This document shows positions 43,549-52,370 of a stretch of 64,000 nt of DNA, one piece after another (position 1 is the stretch's first letter; every line of letters starts with the position of its first letter). The stretch covers positions 434,001 to 498,000 of the forward strand of contig CAVRUD010000032.1 of assembly GCA_963724285.1 (NCBI GenBank), given 5' to 3'. A program made the position numbers and the translations under genes. A model generated the notes under the pieces. It saw only the letters and a program-made list of their open reading frames with translations, searched no databases and was not told the DNA's origin. The stretch is from CAVRUD01 sp963724285. GTDB taxonomy: Bacteria; Chloroflexota; Chloroflexia; Thermomicrobiales; UBA6265.

Positions 43549-44933
43549 TGACGGCGGCGACGAAGGCCGGCATGACCGTCGAAGACCTTGTAAGCGCGGT
43601 CGCCAACGGCCGCATCGACACGGTGATCTGCGCCATCTGCGATATGCAGGGGCGCCTGGTCGGCAAGCGCGTCACGGGGGAGCACTTCGTCAACCATTGC
43701 CTGGAGCACGGCACCCACTTCTGCACCTACCTGCTCGGCACGGACATGGAGATGGAGACGCCGGCAGGCTACGAGTTCATGACCTGGGAGTCGGGCTACG
43801 GCGACTACCTCGCCCGCCCGGACTGGGCCACCCTCCGCGTGATCCCCTGGCTAGATAGGACCGCCCTGGTCCTGGCGGACGCCGTCGACGAAGCGACCGG
43901 CGACCTCGTTCCGATCGCCCCGCGCTCCGTCCTCCGCCGCCAGATCGAGCGCTGCGCCGCCCTCGGCCTCCAACCGATGATGGCGAGCGAGCTGGAGTTC
44001 TACCTGCTCAAGGAGACCTTTGAGGAAGCGCACGCCAAAGGCTTCCAGGGCCTGACACCGTTCGGCTGGTACAACGAGGACTACCAGCTCCTCCAGGCCA
44101 GCAAGGCCGAACCGATCTACCGCCAGTTCCGTCAGCAGCTCTCGGCGGCGGGTGTCCCCATCGAGTTCTCCAAGGGCGAAGCGGCGCCCGGCCAGCACGA
44201 GATCAATATCCACGTGTCCGGCGCGCTTGAGTCGGCCGACCGCCACGCGCTGCTCAAGCACGGCTGCAAGGAGATCGCCCACCAGCTCGGCCACGCGATC
44301 ACCTTCATGGCCAAGCCGGATCACACCTGGACGGGCAGCAGCGGCCACATCCACCTGAGCCTCTGGGACGCCGAGGGAGCCACCAACGTCTTCCACGACG
44401 CCGGGGCGGGACGGGCCGCGATGTCGGCCACCATGCGCCATTTCCTGGGCGGGATGATGGCGGGCGCGCGGGAACTCTCCTTGCTGGTGGCCCCGAACGT
44501 GAATTCCTACAAGCGCTACGCGGTCGCAAGCTGGGCCCCGGTCAACATCGTCTGGGCGCGGGACAACCGCACCTGCGGCTTTAGGGTCGTCGGCCATGGC
44601 AACAGCTTGCGGATCGAGAATCGCTTTCCGGGAGGCGACACCAATCCCTACCTAGCGTACGCGGCCCTCCTCGCCGCCGGGCTGCACGGCATCGAGCACC
44701 AGATCGATCCGCCGGAGGAGTTCCACGGCAACGGCTACCTTGTCACCGACGCCCCACGGGTGCCTCGATCGCTGTACGAGGCCGTCGAGGAATTCGCGGC
44801 CAGCGAGATCGCCCGGTCCGCCTTCGGCGACACGGTCGTCAACCACTACCTCAACGCCGGCCGGGTCGAGCAGGCGGCCTTCGACATGGCCGTGACAACC
44901 TGGGAGCGACACCGGTATCTGGAACGGGGGTAG
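43548..44933 (+). CDS. Glutamine synthetase family protein (gamma-glutamyl ligase type)
   Basis: 461 residues. N-terminal beta-grasp domain (ICAICDMQGRLVGKRV), then the catalytic barrel: ASELEFYLL with metal Glu, APGQHEINIH, GSSGHIHLSLWD, NSYKRY, and the ADP/metal motif IENRFPGGDTNPYLAYAALL. It resembles GS-like ligases such as gamma-glutamylputrescine synthetase rather than ammonia-assimilating GlnA; no adenylylation site was identified. ATG 43548 shares bases with the upstream stop. Probably glutamylates an amine handled by the neighbouring genes; substrate unknown. Confidence 0.88.
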   Translation: MTAATKAGMTVEDLVSAVANGRIDTVICAICDMQGRLVGKRVTGEHFVNHCLEHGTHFCTYLLGTDMEMETPAGYEFMTWESGYGDYLARPDWATLRVIPWLDRTALVLADAVDEATGDLVPIAPRSVLRRQIERCAALGLQPMMASELEFYLLKETFEEAHAKGFQGLTPFGWYNEDYQLLQASKAEPIYRQFRQQLSAAGVPIEFSKGEAAPGQHEINIHVSGALESADRHALLKHGCKEIAHQLGHAITFMAKPDHTWTGSSGHIHLSLWDAEGATNVFHDAGAGRAAMSATMRHFLGGMMAGARELSLLVAPNVNSYKRYAVASWAPVNIVWARDNRTCGFRVVGHGNSLRIENRFPGGDTNPYLAYAALLAAGLHGIEHQIDPPEEFHGNGYLVTDAPRVPRSLYEAVEEFAASEIARSAFGDTVVNHYLNAGRVEQAAFDMAVTTWERHRYLERG

Positions 44934-44989
44934 GCCGCGCCTGCGGCCTGAACCGCACAGCCTCTCAGAGGTAACGAGATGCAAGCCCG

Positions 44990-45694
44990 TCAACCCAGGA
45001 CGAATACCGCCTCGTCAGCCGTGATCTGCACATCTTGAAGGCGACCCACCAGACGCGGCCTGGGCTGGCGATCCCCGACGGCGGCTTCCACCGCCTCCGC
45101 CAGGTCGATCCGAACGGTCGTGTCGTCAACCCGCGAAAGCCCCGGTCGGGTGCCCATGCCGTTGAGGAGGAGGTTGGTCAGCAGACCGTTGACGTCCGGC
45201 GTAAGGTCCAGCCGGACGTGGAGCGCGCCGTCAACGGCGGCGAGATGCAGCCGCGCGGTGATGGTGACGAGATTGCGGGCCCGATCGCGCAGTTTCTGAA
45301 GCAGGTTTCCGGATTCCGTTTGGGCGAACCGTGCCCGGACCTCGAGGCCCCCATCGACCAGGTCGCCGCTGATATCGAGTTCGTCGCGTACGCCCACCAC
45401 CCGAAACAGCGAGGCGTAGTACCAGTGGACCGGACGAAGGCGCGGATTCTCGTCCATAGCCGCGAGCAACCCGTCGATCCGGTCGCGCGAGCGTGTCGAT
45501 ACCCGCCGTGAAAGAACCTCGACCAGGTCCTGAACGCCGGCACGGGTAAGCGTCAGGCGCACCCCTTCGATGCCGACCTCCGCCGGCCCGTTGCCTATCG
45601 CATCGTGCGGCATGGATAGGCGAAGTTCGTCGAACCGCACCGCGCTTGGCGAATCGGGCGCCGAGGGCGGCGCGTAACCTGCCGAGTCGGCCAT
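44990..45694 (-). CDS. Hypothetical protein (lipid-binding DUF2993-like fold possible)
   Basis: About 234 residues. No signal peptide or membrane segment. Alternating strands with Asp/Gly (FDELRLSMPHDAIG, VEGVRLTLTRAGVQDLVEVL-like pattern, VRLDLTPDVNGLLTNLLLNG) suggest a beta sandwich similar to LmeA/DUF2993 proteins; this is weak. A GTG three bases earlier is an alternative start. Follows the 45716 gene by about 20 bases on the same strand. Confidence 0.65.
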   Translation of the reverse strand: MADSAGYAPPSAPDSPSAVRFDELRLSMPHDAIGNGPAEVGIEGVRLTLTRAGVQDLVEVLSRRVSTRSRDRIDGLLAAMDENPRLRPVHWYYASLFRVVGVRDELDISGDLVDGGLEVRARFAQTESGNLLQKLRDRARNLVTITARLHLAAVDGALHVRLDLTPDVNGLLTNLLLNGMGTRPGLSRVDDTTVRIDLAEAVEAAVGDRQPRPRLVGRLQDVQITADEAVFVLG

Positions 45695-45715
45695 CACAGA
45701 ATCACCGGCGGTACC

Positions 45716-46057
45716 TCAATCGGTCTCAACGTGAATCCCGGCCGCACCGACGCGCAGGCGAACTCCCGCTCCCGGTACGCCGATGTTGAGACCAGGTGAT
45801 CCGCCGCCCGGCTTGAGAAGGACCCCATTCTCCCGCAGGGAGAGCGATCCTTGAGGAACCGCCCGGGCCACGATCTCCTGCAGGGCCGCCGCCGGAAGGG
45901 TGACCCGGATCTGGCTAAGATCGATATCGATCGTGGCTGCTTCCCGGGTCGAAGGATCGAGCATTGCGCGGAGGGCCGAGAGCGAGAGCCCGCCCGCGAT
46001 TCCCCCGATCTCAATCCGCTCATTCGCCGCATCGTCATCGCCGGGTCGATCAGTCAC
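45716..46057 (-). CDS. Hypothetical protein, partner of the preceding gene
   Basis: 113 residues from GTG 46057, chosen because AAGGGGAGG lies seven bases upstream. Beta-rich (IDIDLSQIRVTLPAAALQE, then VLLKPGGGSPGLNIGVPG), ending GIHVETD. It shares style (ALQEIV.R, hydrophobic strands) with the larger neighbour, which suggests paralogous lipid- or membrane-contacting domains. No known function. Confidence 0.62.
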   Translation of the reverse strand: MTDRPGDDDAANERIEIGGIAGGLSLSALRAMLDPSTREAATIDIDLSQIRVTLPAAALQEIVARAVPQGSLSLRENGVLLKPGGGSPGLNIGVPGAGVRLRVGAAGIHVETD

Positions 46058-46111
46058 GCGATGTCCTCCCCTTCCCATGCGATGACGACAACACCGGGTC
46101 TGCGTCGCGTT

Positions 46112-47545
46112 CTACTTGGCCACGGCCCGAAGGGAGTCGGGCGCAACCACCGGAGCGCTGACCGGCTTGATGGACTCGTCTACCAGCGAGGCGCTCCCAG
46201 CCACGCCGAGGCGCTCCATGATGAGGCGGTACACCGGCTCCAACTCCGCCATCAGCGCGTCTCGCGTCTCCTGGGGGAGATCGGAGAACTGGCGCTTGAA
46301 CGGGCCAAAGCCCTTCTTGCGGGTGGTGTAGTAGAACTGGGCGTCGGTCATGCCCTCCTTGCGCTCGTCGCCGTTGTTGGCGGCGAGGTGGGCGTAGATG
46401 GCGTCCTTCAGATCCTGCGGGAAGGCGGCGCTGTCATACAGCCGATTCTGGAAGGCCGTCGCCAGGTGGACCTCGATCGCGTTCGCCTCGGCGAACCGGC
46501 CGAACGCTTCTTCCGGCAAGGTCGAAGCGCCGTGCTGAACGGCTCCGCCCATGCCGTAGTCCTTGCGGGCCGCTTCCGATAGGGCGGCGAGGGTGTCAAA
46601 GTCGACGCTGACGTCGGCGATGCTGCCATCCGCCAGGACGATGCCGCCGTGCGACGTGCCCGTCTGGACGCTGATCTTCGAGATGCCCGTCAGCGGCTTG
46701 CCCGCCTGCTCCGCTCGCCTGGCCAGGTCCGCCTGGTATCCCTGCATGAAGGCGTGCAGGTCCTCGACCGTGCTGTTCTCCTTGCCGACCTCTCCGATCT
46801 CGCCACCGATCGAGACGGTGATGCCCTTCGGCTCCGCTTCGCGGATCGCCTGGGTCAACTCGGCGGAGTGGATCGAGTTCAGACGTTGCTGCTCGGCCAG
46901 GGTCGGGTAGGAGAGATCGACGAGCGTCGAGGCGTCGATGTCGATGTTGAAATAACCGGCCGCGATCGCCTCGAGCGCCAGCGATCGGACGGCCGCGATT
47001 TCGCCTTCCGGATCCTTGGCGTAGGCTTTGGGGTTCGCCTGATAGTGATCGCCCTGGATGAAGACCGGGCCGCGGTGGTTCTCCTTGATCGCCGCCGCCA
47101 GGATGTTGGAGGCGTACTCGCCTGGTCGCTGGTCGGTGTATCCCATCTCGGACCGGGCGAGCTCGAACAGCACGATCTTGTTGTCCGTCGACTTCGCGGC
47201 GCGGAAGATCGTGCGGGCGGTGTCGTACGTCAGTCCGCGGACATTGATGGCCGGAGCAGTCCTGTGCGAATACGCGCCGCGCCCCGCGGCGATGTAAAGA
47301 TCGTGGATCGACGCGGGGAAGGCGCCAAGGGCGGGGGCTGCGACCCTGATAATCCAGCGGGAGGCCGCCTTGACGTCGTCATCGCCGTAGAGCGCGGCGT
47401 AGAGCAGGTCGTCGATCAGGCCGCTCCGGAATCCGGCCTCGTCGTGAATCTCGAGGCCATCTCCGGCGAACGTGGCGACGCCATCAAGAGCGCGGTGGAC
47501 TGCATCAAGACTGGAGAACGGCTGCCGGACGGAGGTGGAAGACAT
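46112..47545 (-). CDS. Class II fructose-bisphosphate aldolase family protein (long form)
   Basis: 477 residues from ATG 47545 behind AGAGGAG; longer than the usual 290-360. Metal site VFIQGDHYQANPKAY with its His, then FNIDIDASTLVD, SIGGEIGEVG (Glu), SVQTGTSHGG (His) and AVQHGAST. An N-terminal 90-residue helical region and a C-terminal extension (DLPQETRDALMAELEP) are additional. Catalyses reversible aldol cleavage of fructose-1,6-bisphosphate or a related sugar phosphate in glycolysis. The frame to 47794 lacks a ribosome site. Confidence 0.88.
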   Translation of the reverse strand: MSSTSVRQPFSSLDAVHRALDGVATFAGDGLEIHDEAGFRSGLIDDLLYAALYGDDDVKAASRWIIRVAAPALGAFPASIHDLYIAAGRGAYSHRTAPAINVRGLTYDTARTIFRAAKSTDNKIVLFELARSEMGYTDQRPGEYASNILAAAIKENHRGPVFIQGDHYQANPKAYAKDPEGEIAAVRSLALEAIAAGYFNIDIDASTLVDLSYPTLAEQQRLNSIHSAELTQAIREAEPKGITVSIGGEIGEVGKENSTVEDLHAFMQGYQADLARRAEQAGKPLTGISKISVQTGTSHGGIVLADGSIADVSVDFDTLAALSEAARKDYGMGGAVQHGASTLPEEAFGRFAEANAIEVHLATAFQNRLYDSAAFPQDLKDAIYAHLAANNGDERKEGMTDAQFYYTTRKKGFGPFKRQFSDLPQETRDALMAELEPVYRLIMERLGVAGSASLVDESIKPVSAPVVAPDSLRAVAK

Positions 47546-47850
47546 GGTCGGCTCCTCTTGGCGCGCGACGCCCGGGCGGTCGGCGCCGCCTGATTCTTCT
47601 CGTGCGGGGTACCCCGCCGGAGGCCCTGGACTCCTCAATGTGGCCGCAGACCCTCGGGTCATCGGGCTGCCAGATTGTACCGGAGACCGCCCCGCGGCAG
47701 AACAAGCAAATCTCCTGCCTAGACCGATCTTCCCCCAGCCCAACCACCGGACCACACGGCGCTGACGGACTTCTTCGGCGGGGCCCGACGCCAACCCGGA
47801 GCAGCGCCTGCGCGCAACGCAGCTGGCGCGAACCTGTCAGTGAACTCCCG

Positions 47851-47889
47851 AAAAAGGTGACGGCCGCGGGCGAATCGCCCGCGGCCGTC
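47851..47889 (-). terminator. Rho-independent terminator of the cupredoxin gene
   Basis: On the minus strand GACGGCCGCGGGCGA pairs with its complement, followed by CACC and a T5 run (47855-47851), 31 bases after the stop codon. Confidence 0.88.
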
Positions 47890-47919
47890 CCTTGTTCACT
47901 CACGTCTCACGTCTCACGT

Positions 47920-48489
47920 CTACGTGATCGTGATCGTGCCCTCCATCAGCGCCCGATGGCCGGGAATGCCGCAGTAAAAGACGTGCTGCCCGGCCGGGAC
48001 ATCTCCCGGCACCATCCAGTCGACTTCGCTGGGAGCCGGCATGTCGACCGGAGCGTCGTCGTTGTAGCCCTCGATGATGAAGTTGTGCGGGCCGCCGGAA
48101 CCGTCGTTGACCAGATGAATCGTGCCGCCGCGCGCGATCGTGATCTCGTTCGTGCTCCAGGCGATGCCCGGCGCGGAAAGTTCGACGACCTCACCGCCAG
48201 CGGGCGCCTCACCCTCGCTGGTTGCGGTGCCGCTTTCGCCGGCCGCGCCGCTGGCCGCCCCGCCGGTAACATCCTCAGCCGGGGTCGCGTTCGGATCGGG
48301 CGTCGGGAGCGGGGTCGGTGCCCCGGCGACCGTCACCCGGGTAGCGACATCCTCAACCCCTTCGTCGTCGTCATCACTGGACCCGCAAGCGGTGAGCCCC
48401 CAGATCGTGACCAGCGCCGCCGGACCCAGTCCGAGGAGCCGACGCCGATCGAGCCGATTGATCCGCACAATCCCACCCCGTTCCTCCAT
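47920..48489 (-). CDS. Cupredoxin-domain lipoprotein (plastocyanin/azurin-like)
   Basis: About 189 residues. The N-terminus RRRLLGLGPAALVTIWGLTAC has a lipobox (LTAC), so the mature protein is lipid-anchored outside. A low-complexity linker (TPLPTPDPNATP, Gly/Ala/Ser) precedes a cupredoxin fold. Type 1 copper ligands are His in GGPHNFIIEG and Cys-His-Met in FYCGIPGHRALMEGT. Role: extracytoplasmic electron carrier or copper binding. ATG 48489 lies just behind GGAGGT; a GTG at VRINRLDRRRLLG is an alternative. Confidence 0.88.
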   Translation of the reverse strand: MEERGGIVRINRLDRRRLLGLGPAALVTIWGLTACGSSDDDDEGVEDVATRVTVAGAPTPLPTPDPNATPAEDVTGGAASGAAGESGTATSEGEAPAGGEVVELSAPGIAWSTNEITIARGGTIHLVNDGSGGPHNFIIEGYNDDAPVDMPAPSEVDWMVPGDVPAGQHVFYCGIPGHRALMEGTITIT

Positions 48490-48744
48490 CGTACCTCCGC
48501 ACCCCTCCGTATTGCGCCCGATCGCGGACCGGCACGCCGCCACGCACAGTTTCGCCGATCCGTACCAGGTGTGCGGCCCGCATTGTGCGGTCGCACCCAT
48601 TCTCACCACGAAGCGAGGTACGGGTAGCGCTGATTCTTGCGATCGGAAATGATACGTTGGACTGGCCCAATGCGCCGGGGCGCTCCACGGCGAGTTCAGC
48701 ACCGCACGGAGAACCGCCACGTTCTGCGATCCCACGGAGGCTCG

Positions 48745-49593
48745 ATGTCGATCGTCCCCGCAACGCCACACCGCTCCTTCCCCGTCGATGCCCTCGGAAT
48801 CAACCTGGCCGTTACCGACTACGAGCCACCAATGCCGGGCTCACCCACCGTCGTGCTGGTCCACGGGATTGGCAGCCGCGGCGTCTCCTGGTACCCGGTG
48901 ATCGACGATTTGGCCCGCAGGTTCCGGGTCGTGACGTTCGACCTGCGCGGCCACGGCGACTCCGCCAAGCCGGCCATGGGCTACCTACTTCCCGATTACG
49001 CCCGGGATCTCGACGGGCTCCTGACGGCGCTCCAGATCGACCAACCCAGGATCATCGGGCACTCTCTGGGAGGCCTGACCACGCTCCGCTGGGCCGCCGA
49101 CCACCCTACGCAGGCAACCGCGATCGTGCTCGAAGACACCGCGCTCAGCGGCGGGCCGTCGTTGCGTCCCGCCTTCGATGGCTGGCTGGCGCTCTCCCGG
49201 ATGACGGTCGAGCAGGCGGCAACCTGGTATGCCTCCGAATACCCGGATTGGAGCGAGGAGGATTGCATCCGCCGCGCGCAGAGCATCACCTCCGTCCATC
49301 CCCGCGTCTTCGAAGAGCTACGGGACGAATCGACATCAACCAACCGGCCGCCCCGGTTGCTAGGGGTGGAGAAGATCACCTCGCCGATGATGCTGATTCA
49401 CGGCGACGTCGCCAACGGCAGTATGGTCCAGCCAGCCGATGCCCGGCGCCTGGCACAGATGATGCCGGCCCTGCGCATCACCCGCATCCCTGGCGTCGGC
49501 CACAACGTCCACCGCGATGCCCCGGAAGCGTTTGTGGCGACGGCAGTGCCGTTCCTGCTCGGGGATGAGGACCTACTGGGGCTAAGAGACTAG
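48745..49593 (+). CDS. Alpha/beta hydrolase
   Basis: 282 residues. VVLVHGIGSRGVSWYPV gives the oxyanion region, RVVTFDLRGHGDS the typical strand-4 motif, and IIGHSLGGLT the nucleophile Ser. LIHGDVANGSMV has the acid and GVGHNVHRDAP the catalytic His. ATG 48745 follows CGGAGG; the open frame upstream to 48637 overlaps the divergent cupredoxin promoter. Substrate unknown (ester or epoxide class). Confidence 0.9.
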   Translation: MSIVPATPHRSFPVDALGINLAVTDYEPPMPGSPTVVLVHGIGSRGVSWYPVIDDLARRFRVVTFDLRGHGDSAKPAMGYLLPDYARDLDGLLTALQIDQPRIIGHSLGGLTTLRWAADHPTQATAIVLEDTALSGGPSLRPAFDGWLALSRMTVEQAATWYASEYPDWSEEDCIRRAQSITSVHPRVFEELRDESTSTNRPPRLLGVEKITSPMMLIHGDVANGSMVQPADARRLAQMMPALRITRIPGVGHNVHRDAPEAFVATAVPFLLGDEDLLGLRD

Positions 49594-49751
49594 CGCGATT
49601 GCCGGCGATCCGGTACGATGTTCCGCCGACAGTTCACGGAGACGCCCCGGTTGGCTTCGCCAGGTCGTAGCCGCCAGGCCGACGGCGCCCGAGTACACAG
49701 GCCGGGCCGACTCGGCCCCGCCTGCGAGATTTCGGCTGACCCAGAAGCGCG

Positions 49752-50063
49752 CTACCAGATCCCGAGTTCGTCCTTGGCTTCTTCGCTCATCATGTCCGGA
49801 GACCACGGCGGGCTCCAGACGAGCTTGACGTCGACCTGGCCGATGTCCTCGAAACCCTTGAGGGCGTCGGTCACTTCCTGGACGATAACCGGACCGAGCG
49901 GGCAGCCAAGCGAGGTCAGCGTCATGGTGACGAGAACGTCACCATTATCGGCGATGTCGGCGTCATAGACCAAGCCCAGGTCGACGATGTTGACGCCGAT
50001 CTCCGGGTCGTAAACGTTCTTCAGCCCTTCCCGGACGTCGTCCCGGGTGAAGGTGACGGCCAT
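49752..50063 (-). CDS. SufT/PaaD-like (DUF59, MIP18 family) metal-sulfur cluster assembly protein
   Basis: 103 residues. DVREGLKNVYDPEIGVNIVD is the family's N-terminal motif, then DVLVTMTLTSLGCPLGPVIV with the conserved Cys and VKLVWSPPWSPDMMSEEAK. It helps Fe-S cluster maturation and fits functionally with the sufU/rhodanese genes elsewhere in the window. ATG 50063 is preceded by AGGAGA. Confidence 0.92.
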   Translation of the reverse strand: MAVTFTRDDVREGLKNVYDPEIGVNIVDLGLVYDADIADNGDVLVTMTLTSLGCPLGPVIVQEVTDALKGFEDIGQVDVKLVWSPPWSPDMMSEEAKDELGIW

Positions 50064-50193
50064 CAAATCTCTCCTGGCCCGTACATGGCGATTGTGAGCA
50101 ACGAAACCGGCGTCCGGAAATCCTTTCGCCGGGTTCTAGACCGTAAGTGTACTCGCCGGGTGCGGTTAGGGTCCGACATTCCGTGACTGATAC

Positions 50194-51000
50194 CTACAGG
50201 AAGATGAGCATTGACCCGGCCAGGAAGGGCGTGCCGACCAGAGCGGTACGCAGTACCTGGCGCGGCGCCCGCCCGGTGAATCTGGCGCCAATGTAGGAAC
50301 CGGACGAGAGCCCAATCACCGTCCCGATCAGGTGCGGGCCGGAAACGTCTCCGTGAAGCGCCATCGAGATGCCGCCGCTGAGGCTGACAAAGATCAGGGT
50401 CAGCATCGTCGTGCCAACCGACTGGCGCAGCGACAGACGAAGCGCGGTCAACAGGCCAAGCTGCAACAGAGGAGCCATGCCGACCCCAAAAAAGGCGGAG
50501 GCCATGCCGCCGCCTAGCCCAAGCAGAATCGCCAGAACCAGATCGCGGCGAGGGTCATAGCTGCCGCTCTCCGCAATCGACAAGATCTGGTCGGCATAGC
50601 GGGTTCGTAACCAGACGAGCAACGCCAGGAACCATAAGGCGGAACCCGCCAGGATCTTGAGCGTCGGTTCAGGGATGCCCTGGCCGAGGTTCGCCCCGGC
50701 GATTGCTCCCGCGATGCCCGAAACGCCGACAAGCACCCCGGGCCGCACGTCGATGTTGCCGTGGCGATAGTGGGAGGCGGTGCCAGAGACACTGACGAAA
50801 CACATTGCGATCAAACCGGTGCCGATCGCCTCGTGCACCGGGAGCTTGAAGACGCTCGTGAGCAGGGCAACCGTTAGCCCGGCCCCACCGGCTCCGACGA
50901 AGCCGAGGAGAATGCCCAGTGAGAAGGTGATGAGGATCAGCGCGAGGATGACACCAAGGTCACCGTTCAGGCTGGAAAGCCCGAAATCAGCCAGGGCCAT
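50194..51000 (-). CDS. TauE/SafE family sulfite/anion exporter
   Basis: About 268 residues with seven or eight membrane segments. LGILLGFVGAGGAGLTVALL and LGLGGGMASAFFGVGMAP are the two GGG/FxGxG repeats of the family. Exports sulfite, sulfoacetate or similar anions. ATG 51000 overlaps the upstream gene's stop by 14 bases, suggesting translational coupling; an upstream start at 51072 in the open frame is less likely. Confidence 0.85.
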   Translation of the reverse strand: MALADFGLSSLNGDLGVILALILITFSLGILLGFVGAGGAGLTVALLTSVFKLPVHEAIGTGLIAMCFVSVSGTASHYRHGNIDVRPGVLVGVSGIAGAIAGANLGQGIPEPTLKILAGSALWFLALLVWLRTRYADQILSIAESGSYDPRRDLVLAILLGLGGGMASAFFGVGMAPLLQLGLLTALRLSLRQSVGTTMLTLIFVSLSGGISMALHGDVSGPHLIGTVIGLSSGSYIGARFTGRAPRQVLRTALVGTPFLAGSMLIFL

Positions 51001-51322
51001 CCTCCGTGTAGGGCTGGCTCGGGTGACGTGACGAGCCGCCCTGTCCGTATCGGTCTCTTGCGTCCCAGCCATCGACGCTGATTACGGTCATGCCCGTGGC
51101 GGTATTTGTCTGGGTTTGATTGCGCAATCGGAACCAGAAATAGACGGCAATCGCCAGGGGAACAAGGAAGATCAGCAGGATGCCCAGGCGGACTATCAGC
51201 GAGATGACACCGTGGAAGAACCAGCCCATGAACAGGCCCAGGACCAGGCCAATCAGGAAGGTGATCCGCGGAACACGGGTACGGGTCCAGAAATCGTATG
51301 GGGGGGATGGCTGCGTTTGCAT
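50987..51322 (-). CDS. Small membrane protein, coupled to the TauE-like exporter
   Basis: 111 residues from ATG 51322 behind GGTGGAG. MQTQPSPPYDFWTRTR, then two hydrophobic segments (ITFLIGLVLGLFMGWFFHG and LGILLIFLVPLAIAVYFWF), then a polar tail ending SQPYTEDGPG. The stop lies inside the start of the exporter gene. Function unknown; possibly an accessory subunit. Confidence 0.72.
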   Translation of the reverse strand: MQTQPSPPYDFWTRTRVPRITFLIGLVLGLFMGWFFHGVISLIVRLGILLIFLVPLAIAVYFWFRLRNQTQTNTATGMTVISVDGWDARDRYGQGGSSRHPSQPYTEDGPG

Positions 51323-51635
51323 CACGGAACTCCACCCGGACGCGACAAGCGAACAGACGCCGCGCCTTACCGGTATGCCGCAAGCGTACCGCATGGCCGA
51401 GCCTTGCTGAGTCCGAGTGCCTTCGACGAATCGGTCACTCGTTCCGCGGCACCACGCAGCGGGACAGAACCGCGCCGATCGGCGACAATTCGATCCCCGC
51501 CTGGAAAACGAACCCGCGACCGCACGGTTCCCGCACGCGCAATCAGCCTCGCCTAGGTCCTTACGCACGGCACCGATGGTGGACACGGCGCGTATACTTT
51601 GTAGGACAGGTGTTCTATCGCCCACGGAGACCCTT
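51323..51635. other. Intergenic region, nothing recognised
   Basis: 313 bases between a divergent pair (small membrane protein and TPR gene). It should hold both promoters. TACTTTGTAGGACAG at 51594 is an AT-richer spot before the TPR gene, but no clear -35/-10 pair is seen. Confidence 0.4.
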
Positions 51636-52370
51636 GTGCCCCAGGCCAGCCTCGAGCAGACAGCCCATCCAACCCAGCTACCCCAGCGCCTCCAGCCTCT
51701 AGACGTAGCCGATGCCCTCAGGTTGCCCGCCAAGGTGCAGTGGACGGTCGTCGCACGGTATCGCCACGACGGGGAGTTCGAGGAGGCCGCACGCCTGCTG
51801 GATGCGATCGAAGCCCGCTCCGGCGAGACCGGAACACTCCTCGAGGAACGCGCCCGGCTCGCCTTCGCCCAGGAAGACTTTCCCGACGCGGAGGATCTCC
51901 TCAAGCGCAGGATCGATCGCGCCCCGTCCGCCTCCTCGCGGGCAGCGTTGGCTCGGTTTTATCTAGAGACTGGAGATCTGGAGCAGGCCCAGGCGATCGG
52001 TGAAGAACTCGCCCGGAGCGATGGCGGGCTCCTCACCGTGGCCGGGCTCAACGCCGACATTGCCCGGGCGATGGGAGACACCGGCACCGCCCGAGCGTTT
52101 CACCGCCGGACGCTGGAAGAGCGCGGCAGCAACGTCCACGCCCTGCTGGCGATGGCCTCGCTCGACCTGGAAGATGGCGACGTTGCCTCCGCCCGAGCCC
52201 ATCTCGATCTCGCCGTCGATGCCCTCGAAAGCGGCGGCACAGCGCTGCAGATGGCCTCCGCCGCCCAGCTAGCGCTCGATTTAGGCGATGCCACCCGGGC
52301 CGAGGCGCTGCGGACACGGTCGCGGAAGGCGGACAGCGAGCGGCTGAGGCGCCCTGACAGCGGAGATTGA
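51636..52370 (+). CDS. Tetratricopeptide-repeat protein
   Basis: 244 residues from GTG 51636 behind GGAGA. About five TPR-type helix pairs: VVARYRHDGEFEEAARLLDA, LEERARLAFAQEDFPDAEDL, ALARFYLETGDLEQAQAIGE, MGDTGTARAFHRRTLEERG and LDLEDGDVASARAHLDLAVD. Cytosolic, protein-protein interaction. Its stop overlaps the TTG start of the recQ frame (TTGA), so the two are coupled or were one fused gene. Confidence 0.82.
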   Translation: MPQASLEQTAHPTQLPQRLQPLDVADALRLPAKVQWTVVARYRHDGEFEEAARLLDAIEARSGETGTLLEERARLAFAQEDFPDAEDLLKRRIDRAPSASSRAALARFYLETGDLEQAQAIGEELARSDGGLLTVAGLNADIARAMGDTGTARAFHRRTLEERGSNVHALLAMASLDLEDGDVASARAHLDLAVDALESGGTALQMASAAQLALDLGDATRAEALRTRSRKADSERLRRPDSGD

